DNA of 64,000 nucleotides from Tunturiibacter gelidiferens (GCF_014201335.1 NZ_JACHEB010000017.1:1-64000); one strand, 5' to 3'; positions 28,457 through 38,206 are shown, counted from the stretch's first letter. The notes: generated by a model from the sequence alone, not told the origin. Translations and numbers: made by a program.

Positions 28457-29589
28457 CTCCCTCCTCTGCCTCTCCCATGCATGCCGGCGAGGTCCGCCAC
28501 CCAGCTCCCACCGAGAAACACCGTGACATCCCTTCGCTCGATGGCCTGCGCGCGCTTTCCATTCTCTCCGTCGTGCTGTCCCACTCCAACTGGTTTCTGC
28601 CGCCCGTCTTGGCCCACAGTAACCTGTTTCACCTCACGATTGCCAACAGCCGCAACGGTGTTACAACCTTCTTCGTCATCAGCGGCTTCCTCATCACCAA
28701 CCTGCTGTTGCGTGAGTTCAAGAAGACGGGCGGCATTGCGCTGGGACGCTTTTACTTCCGGCGTTCCATGCGCATCTTCCCCGCCTTCTATCTTTTTCTG
28801 CTGGTGGTGGGGCTGCTGATGTGGCGTCATCTGCTGCCGAGGATCAACCCGAAGAGCTTTCTGGCCTCTGCGACCTACACCTGGTGCTACTACCCACAGG
28901 CAACCGGATACTTTTTGCAGCACTCCTGGTCGCTTTCCATCGAAGAGCAGTTTTACCTGCTCTGGCCGGCTCTGGTGCTGCTTCTACACGGCCGCAAGCT
29001 CCTCATCCGCGCCAGCGTTGCTTTGGTCGTGCTTATGCCGCTGCTGCGCGTCCTATCTTACTTCCTCTTTCCCAGTCTGCGCGGATATGACTACTACCTA
29101 ATCTACGGCTGGCTGGACACTATGATGGTGGGTTGCCTGCTGGCCCTGCTGAACTGCCAGGACGGCTTCGGCCGATGGAAGGCGCGCTTCCTCAACTGGC
29201 GAACCGCCCTCGGCATGGCAGTCGTTGCTTTTTACCTGAACCCCGCACTGTTAGCCGCGCTTCCCAAGCCTTACGTTGGCCTGTACGCTCTACTGCTGTA
29301 CCCCTTCGTCACGGCGGTCTGCATCGCGGGCGTTCTGCTCTTTGTCGTGGAGTACCCCAAATCTCTCGGCGGTCGCTTTCTGAACCTGGCTTGGCTGCGG
29401 TGGATCGGAGTGCTGTCGTATAGTCTGTACCTTTGGCAGCAGATCTTCGTCTCCGAGCACCTGCATCTGATGCCGTTTGGGTATGTTTTTCTTCTGCTTG
29501 CCTCGCTGGGATCGTACTGGCTGGTGGAGCAGCCATTCCTTCGCCTGCGAACCCGGATCGAGCGAAGGCGCGTCGCAGCAGCCGCCTGA
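28453..29589 (+). CDS. Acyltransferase-3 family membrane protein
   Basis: 378 residues from the ATG at 28453, which overlaps the stop of the upstream gene (ATGA); the longer open frame begins inside that gene. Motifs: IPSLDGLRALSILSVVLSHS with the conserved His, GVTTFFVISGFLITNLLLRE, FYFRRSMRIFPAFYLFLL, and SWSLSIEEQFYLLWPALVLL with the conserved Glu. There are ten or so membrane helices, the last ending in YWLVEQPFLRLR. It is the first of three consecutive acyltransferase genes; they are too different in sequence to be recent duplicates. Confidence 0.92.
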   Translation: MTPSSASPMHAGEVRHPAPTEKHRDIPSLDGLRALSILSVVLSHSNWFLPPVLAHSNLFHLTIANSRNGVTTFFVISGFLITNLLLREFKKTGGIALGRFYFRRSMRIFPAFYLFLLVVGLLMWRHLLPRINPKSFLASATYTWCYYPQATGYFLQHSWSLSIEEQFYLLWPALVLLLHGRKLLIRASVALVVLMPLLRVLSYFLFPSLRGYDYYLIYGWLDTMMVGCLLALLNCQDGFGRWKARFLNWRTALGMAVVAFYLNPALLAALPKPYVGLYALLLYPFVTAVCIAGVLLFVVEYPKSLGGRFLNLAWLRWIGVLSYSLYLWQQIFVSEHLHLMPFGYVFLLLASLGSYWLVEQPFLRLRTRIERRRVAAAA

Positions 29590-29624
29590 ATACGCACTCG
29601 CCCCTTTCCCCAGGAGAACCGTTC

Positions 29625-30788
29625 GTGCCCCAGTCCGCCGTTGACCGAACTTCGGTATCGCCTCCTCGGCTCACTGAAGCTGGCGACCTCACCGCGCACC
29701 GGCCCGCTCTGCCAGCGCTTACCGGCGTCCGTTTCGTCGCGGCGTTTTACGTCGTGCTTTTCCACTCGCGTCTGCCCCAGGTGCTGGAGGCCCGCCACGC
29801 GCATTGGGCGGCGAATTTCCTGGGGAACGGCGCGCTGGCTGTAGTGCTCTTCTTTCTGCTCTCCGGGATGATCCTTTCCTATACGTATCAGGGGCAGATT
29901 GAAAGCAGCCGTGGCGTGCGCCGCTTCTACGAGTCACGCTTTGCCCGTGTCTGGCCCCTTTACGTGGTATCGCTTCTGCTCAGCAGCCTGCTGGATCACA
30001 CGACGCCTTCGCCGGCGATCGCCGTGGCCACGCTGTGCATGGTGCAAGCCTGGAATCCCCTGAACACCAGCATGGCCGGTGCCTGGAATTTCGTCTGCTG
30101 GACTCTTTCAACCGAGGCACTGTTTTACCTGATCTTTCCTTTTGTTCAACGTTGGCTGGAGCGCCGCTCCACGCGTTTGCAGGTCGGCACGCTGGTGGCA
30201 TTGCTGTTACTCTGCGTAGGGCTGCGAACCAGCCTGCATGGCTTCAGTTCGGGGCCGCAGTGGCTGCACGTGCCGCTGGCGCTTATCCATGTTCCTGAGT
30301 TCCTGATCGGTGTCTGCATGGGGAATCTCTTCAACCGGCAACGCGCCGCCGGCCGGGCTGGCCCGCTTCCGCTTCCCGCTGGCCTGTGGACGACTCTCGC
30401 TGCCCTAGCGACGGTAGTCTGCCTGTGTTTCTCTGAAGGTTGGATCACGGCCCTTTGCGCCGCCAGCTTTGCCGCTCTGCTCTACGGCCTTGCCGCGGAG
30501 TCTTCGCCGCTGCAACGCCTGTTCTCCACACGCCTGCTGCTGGTCAGCGGCCAGATCAGCTATGGAGTCTACCTTCTTCAGTGGCCGGTCAAAGCCGCCG
30601 CAAACCTGCTTTCGAATCACCTTCACCTTTCTACGAGTGCCACCTTTCCGCTCTATATCGTGCTCCTGCTGGCTGTTTCGGCGGCCGGATTCTTCGGAGT
30701 GGAAGAGCCTGGCCGCAAACTACTGCGGTCAGGCTTCTCGCGATGGGAGCGTGCCCGTGGTCAGGCCCTTGAACTGCGCCGCACCTGA
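29625..30788 (+). CDS. Acyltransferase-3 family membrane protein
   Basis: 387 residues from a GTG at 29625 with the RBS AGGAG ten bases upstream. An earlier ATG at 29433 lies inside the previous gene and is unlikely. Motifs: LPALTGVRFVAAFYVVLFHS (TGxR variant of the DGxR helix-1 motif, with His), GALAVVLFFLLSGMILSYTY, FYESRFARVWPLYVVSLLL, and WNFVCWTLSTEALFYLIFP with the conserved Glu. The group with LTGVRF is often attached to exopolysaccharide clusters. The gap to the previous stop is 35 bp, so it is in the same operon. Confidence 0.9.
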   Translation: MPQSAVDRTSVSPPRLTEAGDLTAHRPALPALTGVRFVAAFYVVLFHSRLPQVLEARHAHWAANFLGNGALAVVLFFLLSGMILSYTYQGQIESSRGVRRFYESRFARVWPLYVVSLLLSSLLDHTTPSPAIAVATLCMVQAWNPLNTSMAGAWNFVCWTLSTEALFYLIFPFVQRWLERRSTRLQVGTLVALLLLCVGLRTSLHGFSSGPQWLHVPLALIHVPEFLIGVCMGNLFNRQRAAGRAGPLPLPAGLWTTLAALATVVCLCFSEGWITALCAASFAALLYGLAAESSPLQRLFSTRLLLVSGQISYGVYLLQWPVKAAANLLSNHLHLSTSATFPLYIVLLLAVSAAGFFGVEEPGRKLLRSGFSRWERARGQALELRRT

Positions 30789-30825
30789 GCTGCGCCGTAC
30801 CTGCCGCAACGGCGCTGCCGCTACA

Positions 30826-32130
30826 ATGGAATCAGCCCTTGTCTACGGAGCCCCTCCACTGTCTACCGGAGTCGAACATCCTTCCTATCCGCACGCTAGA
30901 GCCCCGCGCCCCGTCACAAAGGGGTCGGTCCATCTGGACGCCCTGCGTGGGGGAGCCGCTCTGCTCGTCTTCATGAACCATACCCGGGCTCTTTACTTCA
31001 GCTCTATCATCGATCAGCCCACCCCTGGGGCGACTGTCTCCATCGGCATCGATCCTGTGGCCCACCCTGCGACGGCCACGGCAAAGATTCCCTTCGTGCA
31101 GGCCGACCCGCTGGCCGGCCATGGAATCAAGCTGGCTAGCGAGGCCGTTGTGATCTTCTTTGTGCTCAGCGGCTACCTGGTAGGAGGGAGTACCCTCCGT
31201 GCGATGCGGCTGCGGAACTGGTCCTGGAAGAATTACCTCATCAAGCGCATGACCCGCCTCTGGGTGCCGCTGATTCCCTGCCTGCTGCTCTGTGTCTTTC
31301 TGGATCGCACCGGGTATCGCTTTTTCGGAGAGGCAAGCATCTATCACAACCCTCCCGGCATTGGGCTGGTTACCGCGACCGACCTAGTGCATCGCCTGGG
31401 CGTGACCACCGTGCTCGGCAACATCTTCTTCCTGCAGAATATTCGTGTTTGGTATCTGGGCACGGACGTCTCGCTGTGGAGCCTGGCCAACGAGTTCTGG
31501 TACTACATGATCTTTCCCTGTCTGGCGCTGGCCTTCACCGCCGGACGCTCGATTCTACTGCGCGTCCTCTACCTTGTGCTCGCCGCCGCGATGCTCGTCT
31601 TCATAACGCCCTCGGTAGCTATCCTGTTCCCGGTCTGGGTTCTCGGTGCGGTGGTGGCTATCCTGCCGAAGCCGCTCTCTTCCCCGCGCGCAGGCTTGCT
31701 TTCGCTCGTCGGTCTACCGGTGCTGTTCTTCTGCATGATCAAGGCGCGTCTGCTCTTTCTGCCCATGGTGGTGGTGGAGTCGCTCATCGGCCTGCTCGCC
31801 AGCGCCTTCCTCTATCTGCTGGTGCAGCAACGGGAGATGACCGGGCGCAGCCTTTATCGCAGCCTGGCCGGCTATTTCTCGCAGATTTCCTATACCTTGT
31901 ATATCGTGCACGTGCCGCTTGCGATCTTTCTCGCCTCGTCCATCAACTCACCGTGGCACCGGTGGTCCAAGACGCCGGCGCATCTCGCTCTGTTTCTTAT
32001 CCTGGACGGCATGGTCCTCGCCTGCGCCACGCTCCTTTGGAGGCTGTTTGAGGCGAACACGGACTCTATCCGCCTCCGCCTATTCGAAAGAAGGCCAGCC
32101 ATCGCCGGCAATCCGGTTGCTTTACCATAG
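30826..32130 (+). CDS. Acyltransferase-3 family membrane protein
   Basis: 434 residues from the ATG at 30826; the longer frame from 30469 overlaps the preceding gene and is not used. VHLDALRGGAALLVFMNHTR carries the helix-1 DxLRG and His motif, then an unusually long periplasmic loop (about 55 residues) precedes VVIFFVLSGYLVGGSTLRAM, NYLIKRMTRLWVPLIPCLLL and VSLWSLANEFWYYMIFPCLA. The last helices end near residue 415. Probably an O-acyltransferase acting on the same polymer. It is followed after 33 bp by the polymerase/ligase-like gene. Confidence 0.9.
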   Translation: MESALVYGAPPLSTGVEHPSYPHARAPRPVTKGSVHLDALRGGAALLVFMNHTRALYFSSIIDQPTPGATVSIGIDPVAHPATATAKIPFVQADPLAGHGIKLASEAVVIFFVLSGYLVGGSTLRAMRLRNWSWKNYLIKRMTRLWVPLIPCLLLCVFLDRTGYRFFGEASIYHNPPGIGLVTATDLVHRLGVTTVLGNIFFLQNIRVWYLGTDVSLWSLANEFWYYMIFPCLALAFTAGRSILLRVLYLVLAAAMLVFITPSVAILFPVWVLGAVVAILPKPLSSPRAGLLSLVGLPVLFFCMIKARLLFLPMVVVESLIGLLASAFLYLLVQQREMTGRSLYRSLAGYFSQISYTLYIVHVPLAIFLASSINSPWHRWSKTPAHLALFLILDGMVLACATLLWRLFEANTDSIRLRLFERRPAIAGNPVALP

Positions 32131-32163
32131 GCTTGTGTCCTACTTCGCCGGCAAGAGCCATCC

Positions 32164-33642
32164 ATGATGACAAACACCCTCAGCCTTCGAAGAACGAGCC
32201 ACGCCGGCAACGAGCGACTGATGCTGCTCGGTCTGGGAGCTGTCTTCATCATTCCCTCCTTGTTCCTGGTGCTGAACGAGCAATGGCGATTAGCGACGAT
32301 GCTGATGTGCCTGATCCTGCTGCTCTTGGCTTGGAGGATCAATCACACCGTGGCCATCGGCCTGTGTTTTGCCTACCTGTTCCTGCTGGGAGACATTCGG
32401 CGCATCGTGGACATGGCAGCCGGGCCACCTGGCCTGGATCCCCTGCTGCTGGTCGGCGCGCTCTTCGCGCTCTATCTGGGCCTGCCGATTATCCGCAGGG
32501 TCCGCGTCGGTGACAGCCTCTCCAAGGTAATACTGGTCCTGTTCTGCGTCATGGTTCTGGAGATCTTCAATCCCAAGCAGGGCTCCATCTTCGTCGGTCT
32601 TTCGGCGGGACTGTTCTGGATTGTTCCTGTGATCTGGTTCTGGATCGGACGCCGTTATGCCACCGAAGCAATGGTTTCGAAGCTGTTATTCGGCGTCGTC
32701 GCACCCCTTGGTATTCTAGCGGCGATTCTCGGGCTCTATCAGAACTTCGTTGGCTTCCTGCCATGGGAACAGACGTGGATCGATGCGGCGGTCGCCAGTG
32801 GCTTAAACTCGCTTTTCCTGGCAGCCGGTAAGGTCCGCTCTTTCGGGTTCTCGGTCAATGGCATCGAGTTCATGGAACTGATGTTGGTCACGTGCATGAT
32901 AGTTGGCCCGCTCTTTACCTCCAAAAAGGCAATTTATACCCTTTTCCTGCCGGTCCTCTTTTGGAGTATCGTTCTCGCCTCATCCCGCACTACCATCATT
33001 AAAGTTATCCTTGGATATGCTGTCATGTGGGCAGTGCGAGGATACGCCCATAATCGTGCCAAGGTCATCCCTCGCCTGATTTTCGCCATTGTGTTGGGAC
33101 TTGGAGCTCTGGTGTACACGGTCGGTCATGCTGCGGCTAGTGAAGCTGCAACTACCTCCAAGTCCTCCAAAGCAGATTTTGCAACCAGTCATGTCGTCCA
33201 AGGACTCGCCAATCCCCTAGACGACAAGAAATCGACAGCCGGTGCCCACGCAGGGATGTTCACCTCCGGTATCCTAGTTGGCTTCACGAATCCAGTGGGC
33301 TATGGACTCGGATCCACCACGTTGGGAGCCGGAAAATTCGCTGACAGCGCGGGAGCAACGACTGGTTCCACAGAGATAGATATCAGCGACGCATTCATGG
33401 CCATGGGAGTCGTTGGTGGCGTCTGCTTCCTCCTGATGATTTACCAGACAGGGCGCTACCTGCTGGAATACCTCACCTATGGAAACAAGCAGATGGGCTA
33501 CTGCCTGGCAGGTATCTTCGCGGCCATGTTTGGGAACTGGCTCGGACAAGGCCGATATGCAATGGCTCCGCTCATGTGTTTTCTAATAGGATTCTTGGCA
33601 AAGCAACACAACGATCATGCGGCACCCGCAACCGCTGCGTAA
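32164..33642 (+). CDS. O-antigen ligase/polymerase-like membrane protein
   Basis: 492 residues with about twelve membrane helices and one large periplasmic loop (about residues 315-400: GHAAASEAATTSKSSKADFA onward), the layout of Wzy polymerases and WaaL ligases. The segment LPVLFWSIVLASSRTTIIKV resembles the SRT/SRG motif of this superfamily. In a locus with Wzc, OPX and a WbaP-type initiating transferase it is most likely the Wzy-type polymerase that joins repeat units in the periplasm. It ends the rightward operon that begins at 26476. No flippase gene (Wzx) is visible in the window. Confidence 0.85.
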   Translation: MMTNTLSLRRTSHAGNERLMLLGLGAVFIIPSLFLVLNEQWRLATMLMCLILLLLAWRINHTVAIGLCFAYLFLLGDIRRIVDMAAGPPGLDPLLLVGALFALYLGLPIIRRVRVGDSLSKVILVLFCVMVLEIFNPKQGSIFVGLSAGLFWIVPVIWFWIGRRYATEAMVSKLLFGVVAPLGILAAILGLYQNFVGFLPWEQTWIDAAVASGLNSLFLAAGKVRSFGFSVNGIEFMELMLVTCMIVGPLFTSKKAIYTLFLPVLFWSIVLASSRTTIIKVILGYAVMWAVRGYAHNRAKVIPRLIFAIVLGLGALVYTVGHAAASEAATTSKSSKADFATSHVVQGLANPLDDKKSTAGAHAGMFTSGILVGFTNPVGYGLGSTTLGAGKFADSAGATTGSTEIDISDAFMAMGVVGGVCFLLMIYQTGRYLLEYLTYGNKQMGYCLAGIFAAMFGNWLGQGRYAMAPLMCFLIGFLAKQHNDHAAPATAA

Positions 33643-34231
33643 CAGTTCCCGATCTCATGGCGCGGATTGCACGGTAACTTCATCCGGGGAGTGAGCCGGC
33701 ACGCAGCTGCTCGGCTCGCCGCTTTCCTCAAAGGATGAGCGGTCTTTCATACGCTTGAAAAGAAAGCCATCCAACTAACGCCGGCGGGCAAAGAGATCAG
33801 ACAGACAGGCTCAGGCAAGCTCTCCCGGAGCCCCAGGGCAGGGTCTCCGCAGTCTTTGTGGATGGTGGAACCGTCAAAGAACCACTTGTCGTGAAGCTTT
33901 ATTCAGATGTGTTGCTGTCGTCGTGGGTTTGCTGGCGCTTCTGGCTGGGGACCCAGGCGCCAGCCTACCTAATTCGCAACTATCTTACATGTGCTATTAG
34001 GTAGACGCATTTCGGAAGCTCATGTTAATTGCGCCTTCGAAATTTCCGACAGAAGGATTCCTCACACAAGGCCGGCGAGCATTAACACGCCGACCTTAAC
34101 GATCGCTGTGCTGTTGGGCCTCTTTGGGCGACGCGCAACCCAGGCAAAGGTCATTTAACGTCAAGTTCTATTTCTGATAAATACTCCGCTCCGCCCATGA
34201 CCACCGAGTACGTCATGTGGGGTTGTCCCCC
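33643..34231. other. Intergenic region after the polymerase gene
   Basis: No gene recognised. A stretch near 33760-33960 reads, in one plus frame, like a weak transposase-type segment (QGRVSAVFVDGGTVKEPLV), which could be an old IS remnant but is too short to assign. The segment 33985-34200 is AT-richer than the cluster. Confidence 0.35.
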
Positions 34232-34477
34232 TCATGAGCCATCTGTTTTGTCGATGGCCCATGACCGCGCTTCGGGAAGCACGCCGCTCTTCCACATGCG
34301 CTCAAGTTCGGCACGTACCTCGCGCACCGTCAGGCCAAGATTGTAGTAGTCAATGTCCACGTAGCAGGCGCAGAGAAACCGCAAGTGCTCTGAATTGTGC
34401 TTTGGTCGGCCGTGTGGGGCAGTCTTTGAGTGGTTGGAAAGGGTGTAGCTGGCTCGGGGTTTGGCGGGACGCCGTCT
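34232..34477 (-). pseudogene. Replication/primase-like protein fragment
   Basis: The minus strand has an open stretch without a start codon of its own, preceded by a stop, that reads KTAPHGRPKHNSEHL, RFLCACYVDIDYYNLGLTV, REVRAELERMWKSGVLPEA and ends at 34232. The YVDIDYYNLGLT pattern resembles the metal-binding D-x-D region of plasmid or phage primase-polymerase-type replication proteins. Both ends are lost. If correct, it is debris of a third replicon in this window. The assignment is tentative. Confidence 0.4.
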
Positions 34478-34489
34478 ATCCTACGAGCC

Positions 34490-35224
34490 TCATGCCTCAC
34501 AGATGAGGAAGCTCTGCTGTTGACTCCTAAGTTCGTTCTCCATGCCTGCGCGGTGCTGGATCGGAAGAAGCAGAGTAGTCCTGTGGGGCCAATTCAGCGG
34601 TGGCAGATTCTGAATCGCCGAACCATGCAGCTCGACGATCATGTCCCATTTCCGCGTATCCTCAAGAGTCTCGGGAGTGAACAGCACTTCCTCGAAGCCC
34701 TCGCAATCGCACAGGACGAGTGCCCTTTTGGATGAAAACGCCTTCATGTCATCAGGGGAGAAGAGGTTTCCCATTGTCACCAGATTAGAGACCCCGTTAA
34801 GCTGCGCCATCTCTGCTGCGTACGCTTTTTCGATTGGCTCTGGGTCATATGCGTATACAGGCACACCAAGCATTCGAGCCAGTCCGCAAGCGTAATACCC
34901 CTCGGCGCTGCCGATGTCGATTACGCAGTCATACTGACGCGTCGAGGCTTCCAGAAGAAACGGGTGCAGTTCCTGTTCATAGGTGCCCATTAGCTGCGGC
35001 ACGCACCAGCGGATTGCCGCCGCCGCACGAGGATAAACCATTCCTTTGAAGGGTCCGTTCTGAACCCTCAAGCCATGCTGAGCAACGTACGTCTGCACTT
35101 TGTCCAACCAGCCATCCTGCTTGAGAAACTTCATCTGCCATTTTCGAGACCTCATCGCAATGATTCGCTGAAAGATTTTGGTGGGAAGAACCTGCTTTAG
35201 GACGTTGCGAATTTTCTTTCTCAT
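34490..35224 (-). CDS. SAM-dependent methyltransferase (FkbM-like)
   Basis: 244 residues with a Rossmann methyltransferase core: motif I CVIDIGSAEGYYACGLARML, then VPVYAYDPEPIEKAYAAEMA with the acidic residue that binds the SAM ribose, LVLCDCEGFEEVLFTPE and WDMIVELHGSAI. This order resembles FkbM-type sugar O-methyltransferases, which often act in polysaccharide loci. Basic residues dominate the first 35 positions. It lies between the polymerase operon and the initiating sugar transferase, in its own leftward unit. The acceptor is unknown. Confidence 0.75.
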   Translation of the reverse strand: MRKKIRNVLKQVLPTKIFQRIIAMRSRKWQMKFLKQDGWLDKVQTYVAQHGLRVQNGPFKGMVYPRAAAAIRWCVPQLMGTYEQELHPFLLEASTRQYDCVIDIGSAEGYYACGLARMLGVPVYAYDPEPIEKAYAAEMAQLNGVSNLVTMGNLFSPDDMKAFSSKRALVLCDCEGFEEVLFTPETLEDTRKWDMIVELHGSAIQNLPPLNWPHRTTLLLPIQHRAGMENELRSQQQSFLICEA

Positions 35225-35379
35225 GACACCTCTAAGTCAAGGTTATTTGGCGGGCAGATCTTCGTGGACCGGCGTATCCCACGTTTATCACGTTCAGGCG
35301 CGTTGACCTCAGTGTTGATATGATCCCAACCCTACCCGGATTGTAGCGGCCACTACTCTAAATCAGATCAGAACATTGC

Positions 35380-36930
35380 TTATGTTCCCGTGCCTTGTAC
35401 TACAACGTTTACTGTGCGCAGCAAAATTTTTAGATCGAGCCATATTGACCAATTTTCAACATAGGCTGTATCCAGCGAAATATAGCTTTCGAAGGACGGG
35501 TTCTGCCTTCCCTCAACCTGCCATAACCCAGTCATACCAGGCAACACCTCCAGCCGTCGCAGATGGGAAAGCTCATATTTCTCCACCTCCGCAGAAAGGG
35601 GAGGGCGCGGTCCGACCAGGCTCATATCGCCGAACAAGACGTTTAAAAATTGCGGAATCTCATCCATTGAGTATTTCCGCAATATACCTCCTACTCTGGT
35701 AACACGCGGGTCATCGGTGATCTTGAACAGTACGCTATCGCGCTCGTTTCTGTGCTCCATTGTGGCCTTCAGCGCGTCCGCATTTTTAACCATTGTGCGA
35801 AATTTATAGAACGTGAAGGTCCGGCCTTTTCGGCCAATACGTTCGGAGCGGTAAAGAATTGGCCCGGGCGAGTCCAAGCGAATTGCGAGCGCAATCACCA
35901 GAAATAGCGGCATAAGCATCAGCAAAGCCAGTGAAGTCAGGCTTAGATCAAGAGCACGTTTTAAAAGGACTGAACCGAAATCGAGCTCATTGCAATGCAG
36001 CCGCAAGGTCGGAATCTGCCCGACAAATTCTACCGGCACTTTCCGTGCCAACCCTGTGTACAGGTCCGGCACAATGCGGACATCGATTCCTACTTCGCGT
36101 GCTCTCTGTACCAGATCAATCACAAGCTCGCGTTCAGCAGGGACGGAAATGAATATCTCATCCACGAAATGCAATTTTGCCAGCGAAAGGCAGTCGCAAA
36201 TGTCTCCGATGAGCTCTGAATTATAGTGCTTCGCTTCAGCCTCCGAAAGCGAAACAAAACCTTTGAAGCGAAACCCGAGGTGTTTCAGCGATTTCAGATG
36301 TGTACGCAACTGTTGAGCTACTTCACCAGTTCCGACTATAAGGATATTCCGAGTATCGATATCTTCGCGGTACCGACGGTAAGCCATACGACGCCATAAT
36401 GCTCTTCTAAACGACAGCATCAGGGCAGCTCCCAGAACGAAAACCAATATTGCTTGGCGTGATATCACTTCTCCGTGTGACAGGTAGGCTGTGCCACAGA
36501 GGACGAAGCCAGCGGTCAGTGTTGCTTGGAGTGTCCTACGCTGCTCATCCATGCCACTGTGGCTCATCGTGTGAACATAGAGTCCTGCAGTCTGCATGAA
36601 GAAGATAAGACATGTCGCAAACCAAGTAACATATGCGACATAGAGTATTGAATGAAAGTGAATTATTTCAGCAAGCGCGATGGAACCATTCGCCATCTGA
36701 AGGTCGCTTAACGTCTGTATGTGCAGGCCGATTAATCCAACAATCGCTATCGTTATTAGATCAACCGCTACCCTTGCGAAATAAGGTATGGACTGGACCG
36801 GTAGAGACGTGAGGATTACAGGGCCATCGCGGTCGGTGGCATTCGGTCGATTCGAAATAACTGGCTCCTGCACAAACTGCGCCGGACCGACAAAGTGATC
36901 TAACGACATCGCTACCCCCAAACGTCGCAA
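35380..36930 (-). CDS. Polyprenyl glycosylphosphotransferase (WbaP/WcaJ-type)
   Basis: 516 residues. Four or five N-terminal helices (first near residues 55-75) are followed by a CoA-binding-like Rossmann segment (NILIVGTGEVAQQLRTHLKS), one more helix and the C-terminal bacterial sugar transferase domain: KRALDLSLTSLALLMLMPLF, YRSERIGRKGRTFTFYKFRT, VTRVGGILRKYSMDEIPQFL, NVLFGDMSLVGPRPPLSAEV and MTGLWQVEGR. It loads the first sugar-1-phosphate onto undecaprenyl phosphate and so starts synthesis of each repeat unit. ATGs at codons 1 and 8 are both possible starts. It stands alone at the right edge of the polysaccharide locus. Confidence 0.94.
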   Translation of the reverse strand: MRRLGVAMSLDHFVGPAQFVQEPVISNRPNATDRDGPVILTSLPVQSIPYFARVAVDLITIAIVGLIGLHIQTLSDLQMANGSIALAEIIHFHSILYVAYVTWFATCLIFFMQTAGLYVHTMSHSGMDEQRRTLQATLTAGFVLCGTAYLSHGEVISRQAILVFVLGAALMLSFRRALWRRMAYRRYREDIDTRNILIVGTGEVAQQLRTHLKSLKHLGFRFKGFVSLSEAEAKHYNSELIGDICDCLSLAKLHFVDEIFISVPAERELVIDLVQRAREVGIDVRIVPDLYTGLARKVPVEFVGQIPTLRLHCNELDFGSVLLKRALDLSLTSLALLMLMPLFLVIALAIRLDSPGPILYRSERIGRKGRTFTFYKFRTMVKNADALKATMEHRNERDSVLFKITDDPRVTRVGGILRKYSMDEIPQFLNVLFGDMSLVGPRPPLSAEVEKYELSHLRRLEVLPGMTGLWQVEGRQNPSFESYISLDTAYVENWSIWLDLKILLRTVNVVVQGTGT

Positions 36931-37071
36931 TTAGAGCATCAACAAACATATTTGGAGTGAATACCGATAATAATTTATGACGATAAGCGATGGCGTGACT
37001 ATATTTACTTGATTAAGCCTATTTATTTGCTCAATGGTTGATAAGTCTTCGCTTGGCGATGTTGGTAGCAA

Positions 37072-37389
37072 TTATTTGCCGCCAAAATGCTTTGAATGCC
37101 ATCGACTGTGTAATTCCGGCTTTGGTAGCTGGAGAGGTTCTTCACTAAACCAGCTCAATTGCCGTTCGATAATTATCAAAATAAGCTTGAATAGCTGCCA
37201 CGCTACTGCAGCCAGGAGCAACGGCACCCCGAAGAGGACACAAATCACGAAGTAAACTGCTAGTTCCTTCGTTGTTGGAGGTTCGGAGGCAGAGCAAAGA
37301 GTGGCGAAATGAAGTACCGTGCCGCAGATCAGATTGACGGCCACATACAAAGGCAACAGTAACTGAATATAATGACTATGCATAATCAC
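37072..37389 (-). CDS. Small membrane protein, unknown
   Basis: 105 residues with two clear hydrophobic helices (about 8-30, IQLLLPLYVAVNLICGTVLH; and 45-75, LAVYFVICVLFGVPLLLAAV) and a charged C-terminal tail. No family is recognised. It sits in AT-richer DNA between the initiating sugar transferase and a hypothetical gene and has no close operon partner. The helical pattern supports a real protein, but the evidence is limited. Confidence 0.45.
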   Translation of the reverse strand: MIMHSHYIQLLLPLYVAVNLICGTVLHFATLCSASEPPTTKELAVYFVICVLFGVPLLLAAVAWQLFKLILIIIERQLSWFSEEPLQLPKPELHSRWHSKHFGGK

Positions 37390-37732
37390 GGCTCCCGGAA
37401 AGAGTACAAACCAGTTGGATCCGTTTATTGATTACACCGATTTTTCATTAATCGATGCTAGAGACTTCCGTGCGATCGTCAACACTAAGGTGGTGATGAC
37501 TATAGTACTCTTCTTTCGGTAGTGCAACCGAAAAGGGCGCTAGTTTCCCATCTTATAGCTGAAGTAATAGCCCTGAGCTGGGGCGGTCGCTGTGTTACGC
37601 GTTCAGCATCGAGTAACATGCAGTGGAGTAAGAGACAGCCCCTAAAGTAGCTACAACAACTTGGACTGTGTTGACGGTAAGGAATATACATTTTAATCTT
37701 TGCACTACTTGTTAGGCTCAATGGAGGACTAA
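37390..37732. other. Intergenic region, 0.34 kb
   Basis: AT-rich DNA between divergent genes, probably with promoters for both. No repeat or RNA gene recognised. Confidence 0.4.
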
Positions 37733-38206
37733 ATGACAGATTACGATGACTTCATAAGGGCAAATCATGAGCTGACGTTGGGTCGCAAGAATAGCGACGC
37801 TCGAATGGAAGCTATTAGACAGAAGATTGTACTGAGCCAAATGGCTACTTCTGAGTCTGAATCAATTCCGAATCGGATACACAGCCTTACGGATGGGAGA
37901 AAAATACGCGGCGAGGCATTTTGTTGGGTGAACGCGGCCACCGTTACCCTAGGTAAGGCAAGCTTAGAAATTCGGGCGTTTCAGGACTATCCAAAGTGCC
38001 GTTCCGAAGCGCGGATCTCAGACGGCAACCCGACCGGATCCCGCAGGATTTTTCATTTTGCGCCCACACTAGCGAGTGATCGTGTTTTATGGTCCATGTC
38101 TTGCTCGCATATCGATCGACATGGCCTATTCTCTACCGCAAAAGTGTCTCGTTTGCTGGTAGAACAACTCGTTGTCGTTTTTCAGGCTTCGTCAGCCAAG
38201 TCCTAG
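37733..38206 (+). CDS. Hypothetical protein
   Basis: 157 residues, not recognised. A strong ribosome binding site (GGAGG, seven bases before the ATG) supports the start. The protein is soluble, charged at the N-terminus (DDFIRANHELTLGRKNSDAR) and has a SHIDRHGLFSTAKVSRLLVE segment near the end. Codon use is less GC-biased than in the polysaccharide locus, which suggests transfer. It lies just outside replication-like module 1. Confidence 0.55.
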   Translation: MTDYDDFIRANHELTLGRKNSDARMEAIRQKIVLSQMATSESESIPNRIHSLTDGRKIRGEAFCWVNAATVTLGKASLEIRAFQDYPKCRSEARISDGNPTGSRRIFHFAPTLASDRVLWSMSCSHIDRHGLFSTAKVSRLLVEQLVVVFQASSAKS

